DNA from: Agrypnia vestita
Lineage: Eukaryota; Arthropoda; Insecta; Trichoptera; Phryganeidae
DNA: 64,000 bases
Assembly (NCBI GenBank): GCA_016648135.1
Contig: JADDOH010002331.1
Coordinates: 186,001-250,000, forward strand
Direction of reading: 5' to 3'
Part shown: positions 45,957-54,923 of the stretch, piece by piece
Layout: each line of letters begins with the position of its first letter
Position numbering within the stretch: position 1 is the stretch's first letter
Program-made: the position numbers and the translations under genes
Notes under the pieces: generated by a model
What the model was told of the DNA's origin: nothing
Databases searched by the model: none
Seen by the model: the letters and a program-made list of their open reading frames with translations, nothing else

Positions 45957-46130
45957 AGATGACCATTCTTCTTTGTAAAATGTTTCAGCAATAAAAATTG
46001 TTATTTTAATAATAAAGAATAATAAGCTATAAGGAGAAATACATTTTTAATAACTTCAATGGCAGCATATGACATACCTATGTTTAACATTAGGGTTACC
46101 AAATTTCACATTTTTTTAAATAGAAAATTT

Positions 46131-46216
46131 GAGTAGCTTGTAGGTTTTGTGGTTGGGACTCTCGCCTCGCGATTCAATGGTCGCGGGTTCGAACCCCACT
46201 CCAGACTAGCAAGTTA
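46131..46216 (+). repeat. tRNA-derived SINE head, copy 2
   Basis: Matches the copy at 35469-35560: AGTAGCTTGTAGGTTTTGTG, CTCGCCTCGCGATTC, B box GGGTTCGAACC at 46184, then CACTCCAGACTAGCAAGTTA. It is cut off by GGCCCGGTTGTTTCAAGTTG at 46217, a Harbinger-like end inserted at TTA. Confidence 0.65.
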
Positions 46217-46306
46217 GGCCCGGTTGTTTCAAGTTGGATCAATGTAACCTCAAGGTTATGCGAAATCACACAGAAACAGTTGTTTCACGACAAATATCGG
46301 ATTAGG

Positions 46307-46882
46307 CATAGACGTACTATAAAAATATAGACTTGTCACTAAAAAATAAATCAAGACATCTAGTCTCTACTGTCTTCTATTATGTACTAAATGTATTAGT
46401 TAGAAAGACATAGAAAGTATTTTCATAACCACGTATAAGACAGGACAATAAAACATAATTTTGGAGAACGAATGCGTATGAAGTTGTAGCTAATCGCAGT
46501 GTTTACTTTTTGCTTCTTGCGCTTTTTGTCTTAACAATTTTAAAAAATCCAACTTGAAATATGTCTGTTTGTTGTGTTAATCGTTGTAATGCTTCATCAC
46601 ATAATAAAGAAGAGGATATAATTTTTCATAGGTGAGTTTTATTTCAATAATTTGTAGAGAAATACAAACCGACTTAAGAGTACGGAGATTTATGTATTTT
46701 GTACGTTGGTAGTCGATGATGTTTTCTCTTTTTTCATATAGCGCAGCTAACCAACTCCCGCGATGTGCGTCTATCTTCACAGTAATTCGTGTTATAGTTC
46801 TGTGAAGCAGATATTTTGGTTTGTAACCATAGATAAGATAATATAATAATTTTAACTAGTCTATATTTATAGTACGTCTATG
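46307..46882 (+). mobile_element. P-element-like transposon copy carrying a THAP exon (576 bp)
   Basis: Left end CATAGACGTACTATAAAAAT, right end inverse (…ATTTATAGTACGTCTATG), about 27-bp TIRs. It is flanked by near-identical 8-mers GGATTAGG (46299-46306) and GGATTATG (46883-46890). It contains a THAP-domain first exon (46561-46631). TIR length, 8-bp duplication and THAP coding together point to the P superfamily. A shorter relative is at 54147-54601. It sits inside a Harbinger-like copy. Confidence 0.7.
46561..46631 (+). pseudogene. First exon of a THAP-domain protein
   Basis: ATG followed by SVCCVNRCNASSHNKEEDII and FHR, ending at a GTGAG donor (AG|GTGAG). The CC-V-N-R-C pair and the FH motif match the start of the THAP (C2CH) zinc-binding DNA-binding domain, used by P-element transposase and by domesticated THAP genes. 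The later Cys-x2-His half is not seen before the element ends, so this is an orphan exon in a non-autonomous copy. The donor looks intact, so splicing to an outside acceptor is possible in principle. Confidence 0.6.
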
Positions 46883-46890
46883 GGATTATG

Positions 46891-47700
46891 GGTGAAAAGT
46901 AAACATCATAGACAAATGCACGCCAAAATAATTTTGCACATGGCATCACGTCATTTAAATTTAATTTGACAAACGCGAATTCTTCGACACATGACGTTCA
47001 TATCATCAACAATACTGTTTTACTAATAAGAAGTGAGGATGTCCACATGAAGATGAAAGTGGGCCGCATTACGCAACGAATATAATGCTTTGTGGCTTTG
47101 TTCCCGCCTAAATGCGTACTATCCGACAGATTTTCGATGTAGATTCTAGAGAGAATATGGTGAAATTCGCCAGGAAGGTTAGATTATTGATAAAATTAAG
47201 TGTTTTCCTACCTATTTATTGTTTGCGAAAACAATGTGTTTTTATTAGATCTGTATTGTATTTCTTTAGTTTTCTTTGTTTGCAGGTAATAGAAAATGAA
47301 GCCAAAACCCACGACTTCAAGTGATATGCAGAATAAATTATTTGTGTTTCAGATACATATTTTCAAAACCAACTAAAAATCCGCAAGAATTTCACGAAGT
47401 TGTTTTGGAAAGGCATAAAGCCAAAAGAGACCTTGCTTCATTTCATTATAATTGAAAGCTGTATTTTTTATTAAAATTTTCATTTTACTGTTAATAGATA
47501 TGTAAAATACAATAAAAAAGCTTTATACACCGAATACCTATATTGTTTTATTACTAATATTCCGCGGAAGCCCTCTGTTTCTGCTGCCTTCGACAAACAA
47601 TTTTCCTCACCATCCTTTCCTTGCTCATCGGTTCCACATGACCAAACCATGCGACAACATTGTTGAATAACATCGAAGTTCGTAGTTCAGAGGCCATGTC
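46891..47700 (+). pseudogene. Transposon-borne Myb/SANT-like gene remnant, copy Y
   Basis: Matches copy X (40560-41340) in opposite orientation: ACGCAACGAATATAATGC, GCCAGGAAGGTTAGATTATT, then CACGAAGTTGTTTTGGAAAG and GGCATAAAGCCAAAAGAGA, ending in the shared TCTGTTTCTGCTGCCTTCGA and TTCCTTGCTC words. It has more disruptions than X. With the Harbinger-like end at 46217 it may be one old element split by the P-like insertion. Confidence 0.4.
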
Positions 47701-48690
47701 ACTGGCTCTGCATACTGAAAATTCCGAGCTCGATTCCCGGTGAGGTCGCGAAACATCTTTTTGATTTCTTTAAAATCTAGGTGTTTTTGCCGGACCGCAA
47801 TTAATTGGGCTTTCAGGCCCGTTGTAGCATTAAAAATTGCTGTACATACGGTTTGAGGACATAATCCCGGTCTTCTACAAAATAGCAATTACCAAATCTG
47901 GTACCTAGTACCGTTTGTCATAACTTGATATTTTGTTTGGACATAATGGCAAATATATTTCTGATTTTTATAGTTCTCTTCGACTGATTAAAATGTGGTC
48001 TGGGGAGCCATTACTCTGATAATGGCTGACCCTATCCGCTGTCCAAGAAACAGTGTTCCAGATACATCACCTAAGCATCTTTCATCGATATAAACGTAAA
48101 ATTATCCAAACCCGAGTGAAATAGAAACCTTGAAAAAAAATATTGTCGACGACGCCCTGCGGTAAAATTTATTTAGAGTTGCGGAAAAATCAATTTCTTC
48201 CGAGAAAAAAGTATTGTTCGAGGTCTAAGTAAATTATTTATCCTGTTGAAGATATACTGTAGGATCAGTCGATCGTCAGTAAAGCCTGTGTCACCCTACA
48301 TAATATTGTACATTTCGACACTTTGTATGTAAAATATCGAAAAAAATATATTTTATAGACTTTGTTGACTTATGTTTGCTAGAAAAGTTTGTTAGATGTG
48401 TGTTAGAAAAGAGACACTTGTCTCTTTTGGATGAACCTGTGCCGAGATGAGCAGATTACAATAAAATAATGAATTAATAATTTAATTGTAGATATAAATA
48501 GAAAATTTGGGTAGAATAAACAAATATTCTCGAATACAAAAGCAATAACGAAAGTAATAAAACTTATGAGATGTTTCTTTTGAGTTTTTTTACTTTTTAC
48601 TAACTAAGCAAGCCGAAAAATTCAAATACCGTATAGTGCAATTTTCTAGCGACGGTAGGCAGGAAAGTTAAATAGATAGAAGAATCGGAG
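47701..48690. other. Intergenic DNA
   Basis: A tRNA-like word (GAGCTCGATTCCCGGTGAG near 47727, a plausible B box) suggests another degenerate SINE head. Otherwise no supported feature. Confidence 0.3.
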
Positions 48691-49174
48691 CTGTAGCCGG
48701 CACTCTAAGTTTTCTATAAAGTGCGGTGATAAGTAAATCCGAGCTTAGTGTCAAGACAAAACTGACTGTTTTCAGATCTCTGTACAGGTCCACCCTAATG
48801 TATGGCCATCAAATGTGGATCCTGACGGAGAGAGTGAGAGCAAGGATCCAGGCTGCCGAGATGAGTGTTCTAAGGGGGATAGCCGGAGTCAAATTGAAGG
48901 ATATAGAGATAGAAGTGGCTACATAAGGCACACACTCGGCATGGAGACCTTGCTCCTACAAATAGAAAAATCACAAATGAGGTGGCTTGGACATGTGTTA
49001 AGAATGCCAGAGGAACGAATACAAGGAATTCACCTGGCAACCCCGGAAGGAAGACTGCCGGCGGGAGGCTCCAGATTAAGCTGGGAGAAACAAGAGGAAA
49101 ATGTGTATGAAAACGGAATGGGAAACACCTTGTCGAGTCTTAGGGCCCCCGACCCTACTAGGACAAGGGGATGA
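48691..49174 (+). mobile_element. RTE-type LINE, 3' coding remnant
   Basis: Two overlapping frames read VKTKLTVFRSLYRSTLMYG, ARIQAAEMSVLRGIAGV, then after a frameshift near 48910 YIRHTLGMETLLLQIEKSQM and RWLGHVLRMPEERIQG. These blocks, in this order, are the typical end of RTE/BovB-like reverse transcriptase proteins. The polymerase core is absent. Confidence 0.72.
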
Positions 49175-49688
49175 AGATGATCTTTATTTATATATCTTTA
49201 TTTAGTTAATGATACATTGTTTAATAGCTAATATTAAAAAAACATTATATATATATACGTATATGTACACTTATTAAATAATATTTCTCTTCATACATTT
49301 TCCATTGTTATGTGCCGTTTACATTCTTGTTTCAAGATATTGATTCTGCTTAGCTTCCTCACATCTTCTGGCAGGCTATTATACTAATTTATTCCCTTGT
49401 AATAAATACAGTTTTGTGTGTTTGTCTTTTTTCTATTTGGAATACTTATTTTGTTTGCATTTCTTGTATTATGTCTATGTATCTCTGTGTTATATTTGAT
49501 CTTATTTTTTAATATTTTGGCATTTGTCGTTTAATATTTTGTGAATGAATATCATTGTATTTATTTTTAATCCTTAATTTATATTAATCCAGTTTAAATC
49601 TGAGAGTATCTTTTTAATTTTGGAATAACTATTTCTCTGTAGAATTATCCTAACGATGTTTCTTTTCGGACTTAAATAAACATATAGA
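49175..49688. other. AT-rich spacer, includes the presumed 3' UTR of gene D
   Basis: Non-coding and AT-rich. Several minus-strand poly(A)-like hexamers make the gene D 3' end impossible to choose. Confidence 0.3.
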
Positions 49689-52291
49689 TTACAATACATC
49701 TACATGGTTTTCTAAAGTCTGGGTGCCTTTATGAAGTTTCGCTACAGTAATTAGATCTTGTGACCTGTTGTGGATAACCATATGGGCTGTCAACCTAGAT
49801 TTCTGAATACACGAATAAGTGCACTGCGAACATGAATATGGTTTCTCACCGGTATGAGTACGCAAATGGATTATTAAATCGCCTTTCCAACTACTCGAAT
49901 AAGTGCAATGTGGACATGTATACGGTTTCTCCCCGCTGTGAGTTAGCATGTGCTTTTTTAAATAGTATTTCCACTTACACGCATATGTGCATTGCGAACA
50001 CGTAAAGGGCTTTTCCGCCGTGTGAACAAGTGTGTGCTTTTTTAAATCATCTTTCCGTTTGCCCGAATAGTTGCACTGTGGACATTTAAACGGTTTTTCT
50101 TCGGTGTGAGTTAGGATATGTTTTCTTAAGCCACTTTTCACATTACAAGAAAAAATACACAGCGAACATGAAAATAGTTTCACCCCTCTGTGTGTAAGCA
50201 TATGACTTTTTAAGTATCTTTTCTGATTACTCGAATAAATGCATTGTGTACATGAAAACGCTTTCTTCTCGCTGTGAGTAATCATATGATCTTTTAGATA
50301 CCTTTTCTGATAGCACGAATAATTACACTCCGAACATGAAAACTTTTCTTCTCTTTTGTGATTAAGCATATGGATTTTCAAGTGGGCTTTCTGATTGGAC
50401 GAATAAGTGCACTGTGAACATGAAAATGATTTTTTCACAAAGTGAGAAGCCATGTGGATTTTAAATTGGTCATTTTGATTACATGAATAAGAGCACTGCG
50501 AACATGAAAGCGGTTTGTCAAAAATCTTGATTTTCATTTCTGGCTTCCTTTCATGAGAAGTCGAAGGCGCAGTTTGGTTCGTAAAATCAGAATCTTGCAG
50601 CAAGAGATCTGTAATAAAAATAGATGAACTATTACATAATATACAATTACTAAATTTACGAAAATGTTTCCAGTTAGTTTCAAGTGATGAGGCTTGGACT
50701 AAGGTGTCTAACCTTCAATAAAAAAAGCATTGTAATAATTTTGATTTTTTTTAATATTGTAATAGAAATTTATTTGAAAAATCTGATGAACATTTAACCA
50801 AGCTCAAATATGAATGACCTTATTAATAAAGGCTTAAGATACTAGTAAACAACTATTTTCACGTCACAAATGTGTCACCCAGTGGTTAGTATTCCTGCTT
50901 ATCACAAGGGAGAGACGTTTGTTCGGTTCTCTGTAAGGAGGATTATTGTTAATTATTATTTTGAATAATTATTATGATTAATTATTATTATTAACCGAAT
51001 TCGTACATATATTTTTAAACCAGCAAAATGTATTCAGTGCAGGTGCGGTATGGTTAGGTGGGAGAGTTAAAAGACCTCAGCTCCGCTACATCATGCCTAA
51101 TAATTTCTATTGTGCGCGAGATTTACCTAAGAAAATTTGTGAGGCACCAATACGACACAGATTAATGTTGACTTGATATTGATAATCGAACTGCGAGGTA
51201 ATGATAGCCAAGACGATCTCTAGACAGCAATATTGCGTCATAGAACTCGAACGTTTTTGATAACCGGATAAGCAGTAGATGAAAACTTATTGATAAATAA
51301 TGGATAAGTGTTATTGTTGTGTATGAAATACGAGTCTAAACTACAAAAGTAAAGAAAAGCAAAGTCTGTAGATAGCGACGCAGTACACAGCCGATAACAG
51401 AACCACATATATTGATGTCAAAAGAAAGTCTTACTTCTAGGAAAAAAGATTGGCATGATCCAAGACGATGGTCCATATAACAGATCCGTCTGAAAACAAG
51501 TATCCTTGATATAATTGAATGTCCTGATTACAAAATTAAGGAGAATTGAAGCTCAAATAAGTTTTTAAATAAAATATTACACTTTAGTTTACTTTTGATT
51601 GTTATGTGGACTATCATCTTGGATTTAGCCAAAAGGGCAACTGCTAGGACGTAAACTCATTACCGGCCTTCGTGGAGGACTCCAAGCACTCCTGCTTTAT
51701 ATCGGGAAATGATACATCTATCTTATTGCGAAGAAATCCACCATCTTCGCCTTCATCGCCGCTCTCGGCTGGAGATCCTGGTTCACACTTTACGGCAGAA
51801 GTAGGATCCATGGTTCTTCTATCTGTGCTATGAGATCCTGGTTCACACTTTATGGCAGAAGTAGGATCCATGGTTCTTGTTTCTGTGCTATGAGATCCTG
51901 GTTCACACTTTACGGCAGAAGTAGGATCCATGGTTCTTCTATCGGTGCTATGAGATCCTGGTTCACACTTTACGGCAGAAGTAGGATCCATGATTCTTCT
52001 ATCTGTGCTATGAGATCCTGGTTCACACTTTATGGCAGAAGTAGGATCCATGATTTTTTTATTTGTGCTATGAGATCCTGGTTCACACTTTACGGCATAA
52101 GTAGGATCCATGGTTCTTCTATCTGTGCTATGAGATCCTGGTTCACACTTTATGGCAGAAGTAGGATCCATGATTCTTTTATCTGTGCTATGAGATCCTG
52201 GTTCACACTTTACGGCAGAAGTAGGATCCATGATTTTTCTATCTGTGCTATGAGATCCTGGTTCACACTTTACGGCAGAAGTAGGATCCAT
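49689..52291 (-). CDS. C2H2 zinc-finger protein, gene D, with repeat-expanded N-terminus (nine fingers)
   Basis: Predicted nuclear DNA-binding protein of 515 residues. Coding exons: 52291-51664 and 50608-49689, intron phase 1, total 1548 nt. The first exon is a tandem array of 20-residue units (MDPTSAVKCEPGSHSTDRRI type), each starting with Met and each containing (V/I)KCEPG. It then merges into the family's usual exon end (CEPGSPAESGDEGEDGGF, then FPDIKQECLES-STKAG). The second exon opens DLLLQDSDF, like gene E and F, and encodes nine fingers with linkers such as THSGEKPYTC and NHKREEKFSC. Any of the unit Met codons could initiate. The outermost, 52291, is chosen because the frame remains exact. 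A phase-matched AG at 52304-52303 would also let the upstream exon (52579) join in. DNA target unknown. Confidence 0.83.
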
Positions 52292-52312
52292 GATTCTTCT
52301 ATCTGTGCAATA
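51773..52312. repeat. 60-bp coding tandem repeat, nine copies
   Basis: GTTCACACTTTA[C/T]GGCAGA and the rest of a 60-bp unit recur at exact 60-bp steps from 51781 to 52261 on the plus strand. Copies differ at only a few positions, so the array is young or homogenised. The length is a multiple of three, so copy number can change without breaking the gene D frame. Confidence 0.95.
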
Positions 52313-52578
52313 TGTAGCGAGCGATAAACCTCAAATGACGCTTATCCATAGACGACTGCCACGAGGAATCCATAGACTTAATATATTATCGGCCTTACGT
52401 AGGTACACGAATCAAATTGATCAAGAACCTTTTGTTGGACGCCGGGTGCCGCAAATTGAATAGCGTAATAAAAAACATTAAGTAGCAGGAATCGGACATT
52501 TTTATTTACCCTTTTGAAGCGATTTGTTATACCGCCAAATAATAAATCGACTCTATTACTAGGAATCAAACTCCTTAC

Positions 52579-52742
52579 CGGCCTTCCTAGAGGACTCCAA
52601 GTACTCTTGCTTTATGTCGGGAAAGGTAACATCTATCTCGTTGTAGGTAAATCTACCGTCTTCGCCTTCATCGCTGCTCTCGGCTGGATTCCCTGGTTCA
52701 CTAACCGAGAGCGGCGATGGTGGTGGAAGCTTCTGCCCCAAC
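52579..52742 (-). CDS. Additional N-terminal-type exon upstream of gene D
   Basis: The frame reads SVSEPGNPAESSDEGEDGRF and then NEIDVTFPDIKQEYLESSRK-AG, ending at a GTAAGG donor (52578-52577) in the family's phase 1. It is a close duplicate of the end of gene D's first coding exon. No in-frame ATG exists before the stop at 52743-52745, and the only AG in the right phase (AATTAG, exon start 52742) has a poor pyrimidine tract. It is either an internal exon of a longer gene D transcript whose first exon I have not found, or a decaying duplicate. The AG at 52304-52303 would accept it in frame. Confidence 0.5.
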
Positions 52743-53319
52743 ACTAATTCGACAACACGATTATAATCAAATGGTGGTGGTCCAGACTCGAGCAGTCATA
52801 AACGAATATCATTATACAATCAATTTATCAACAAGACAAACACGAGCCCGTTTATCAATTTATTTAGTCAACTTTATCACGTTGTGGGGGAAACACATCA
52901 CTAACAGAAACCGAAAGTATAGGTTTTTAAACCTTTGTGCAGATATTAAATTTGTATATTGAACAAAAAAAAACCAAACATAAGAATATGATATATATTT
53001 TTAAAGAATGATTTTAAAATTTATATTTTTTAAATATCATTATTATTATTAGTACCACCTGCAGTGTCTAAATAAAAATGAAATGAAAATTTTAAAGTTA
53101 AAAACAAATTTTGTCATCTTAATTTTCTTACTATAAAAAATACTATTCATTACACCACGTTTCTTAGTTGCCATATTAAATAATAACATGGTATTTTATT
53201 TCGAAACCTAATGTCAAAGTTGAATCTGCCGATTAAAATGAATGAATCTGAAACCGGAGCATTTTTCCTACGGACATTGATGACTCTCGAAGCTACATCA
53301 CTCATCATCGCTCTTGGCT
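52743..53319. other. Spacer upstream of gene D
   Basis: No supported gene. AT-rich with a short TTATTA run near 53040. The frame at 53211-53426 on the plus strand is the reverse complement of a LINE tail and is not a gene. Confidence 0.3.
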
Positions 53320-53458
53320 TTACAGCCCCTGGTGCGTCTTGGCCTCCTCAAGAGTCTTCCTCCATTCATCTCGGCTTAGCGCCAGCTCTCTCCAGTTCAG
53401 AAGCTCCAAGGCAGCTTTGTCTTTGAGGACGTTGTCGCTCCATCTTGATTTTGGCCGT
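53320..53458 (-). mobile_element. RTE-type LINE C-terminal fragment
   Basis: Reads RPKSRWSDNVLKDKAALEL and then WRELALSRDEWRKTLEEAKT, HQGL and stop. The pattern (RW-D-V, L, A-DR-x2-WR, A-x-x-H-x-GL) is the usual end of RTE-clade polyproteins. A short remnant. Confidence 0.7.
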
Positions 53459-54146
53459 CTCGAAGCTACATACGTATTCATTTAATGTTTTCCATTATTA
53501 TTGGATATAAAATATCTCGAAGCAACATAAATAGGCATTGTATGTTCAACAATAATGGAAAATATTAATTTTAATCAAAATAACGAGCAAGCCATGTCGT
53601 TAATGATTAGATAATGTATTATTCATCCACTTTACGTAAAAATTAAAAGTTTCAGAGCTCTAGCTAGTCGGGAGGTTGGTGAAAAATCAATTACAAGATT
53701 CAACCACAAACAGACGAAGAGAGTTAAATAAAAGTATGTAAAAATATACATACATACATAAAAATATAGGGGCGCCTATAAAAAATTTGCCCGAGTTCGC
53801 CAGAAGGTGTAAAACGGGACTATTGCTAATATTCAATTTTAAAATTTCTTATTATCTAAATATAATAATTTCGTTGTCTCTCTGTCCCGTAAGTTTGTAA
53901 CTTCCTGGAATTCACGGCAAAAAGTGAAATTACACGGCTGGAGAGAGACTCGAGCCACGAGTGCGCGGACGGAAGCGCGGCAACTAGATGACATAGCCAC
54001 CATCGCTTCTCCGTTGACTGTCAAAAATATACAATATACATAAGCGGGGTTTAGCTAAGACGCGAACCTAATGTCTCCCCCGCGATTTTTACGGGTGTAC
54101 GGCTTGTGGATAAATATGAGTATACATATGCCTACACGCATGCGAG

Positions 54147-54601
54147 CATAGACGTACTATAAATTAATATAGACTAGTAAAGTAGACACTAAAAAACAAA
54201 TCTGAGACATCTAGTTTCTGCTATCTTCTATTACGTACTAAATGTATCAATCAGAAAGAGATAGAAATTATTTTCATCACCACGTATAAGAAACGACAAT
54301 AAAACATAATTTTTAACAACGAACGCATATGAAGTTCTAGCGAATTGCGATATTTATTCTTTGGTATTTTCTCTTTATTTCTTATAGCGCAGCATACATG
54401 TTAAAGAGATACAAATATAAACAGGGTTGTGTATGTATTAATATTTTATATATGTATAACGCGCGGACATTTATACATTTTGGACACCCCTACACCAACT
54501 CCAGCAATGTGCGTCTACGTTCACAGTAATTCGTGTTGTCGTTCTGTGTAGCAGATATTTTGGTTTGTAACCAGTCTATATTTATAGTAGGTACGTCTAT
54601 G
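54147..54601. mobile_element. P-element-like non-autonomous copy (455 bp)
   Basis: CATAGACGTACTATAAATTA at the left, inverse …TTTATAGTAGGTACGTCTATG at the right, with a perfect 8-bp duplication CATGCGAG at 54139-54146 and 54602-54609. Both subterminal regions match the THAP-carrying copy at 46307-46882, but the middle, including the THAP exon, is missing or replaced. Confidence 0.82.
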
Positions 54602-54628
54602 CATGCGAGCGTGTATGATTTGAATGTA

Positions 54629-54767
54629 CAGTTGCCGACTTCTTGAAATTCTTTGGCGTAGTGGGGTAATGCGCAGAAGACAAAATTTGGATCTCGTTGG
54701 TGGAATGGTACATGCGCAAACTTCCCCCCACTGCGCCGTAAAATTTCAAGATGTTTGCCGGCTACTG
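54629..54767. mobile_element. Mariner/Tc1-like MITE, copy 3 (139 bp)
   Basis: CAGTTGCCGACTTCTTGAAA … GTTTGCCGGCTACTG, flanked by TA on both sides. Very similar to copies 1 and 2. It lies about 160 bp upstream of the gene E start codon. Confidence 0.83.
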
Positions 54768-54923
54768 TACCTGCATGTATTTTGATGAATGTTTGGTGAT
54801 AACACCCCTTTTCCGGGTAACAGTTTTAAAAAAATCATCTATCTACCGCGCATGTCTATGGTTAGCCGACATTTAACGATAATCGCGTCTCTTGTCGTTT
54901 GTTCGCTCGGACGCGCTTGAATC

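Noticed and set aside
51773..52312. CRISPR-like periodic array
   Set aside because: The 60-bp repeats are contiguous, without unique spacers, and lie in a coding exon of a eukaryotic gene.
51830..52327. 165-codon plus-strand frame with a perfect 20-residue repeat (MRSWFTLYGRSRIHGS type)
   Set aside because: It is the reverse complement of the 60-bp coding array of gene D. The minus strand continues into the family's conserved exon end and donor.
53211..53426. Plus-strand gene of 71 codons
   Set aside because: Its reverse strand reads as the end of an RTE-type LINE protein, which explains the sequence better.
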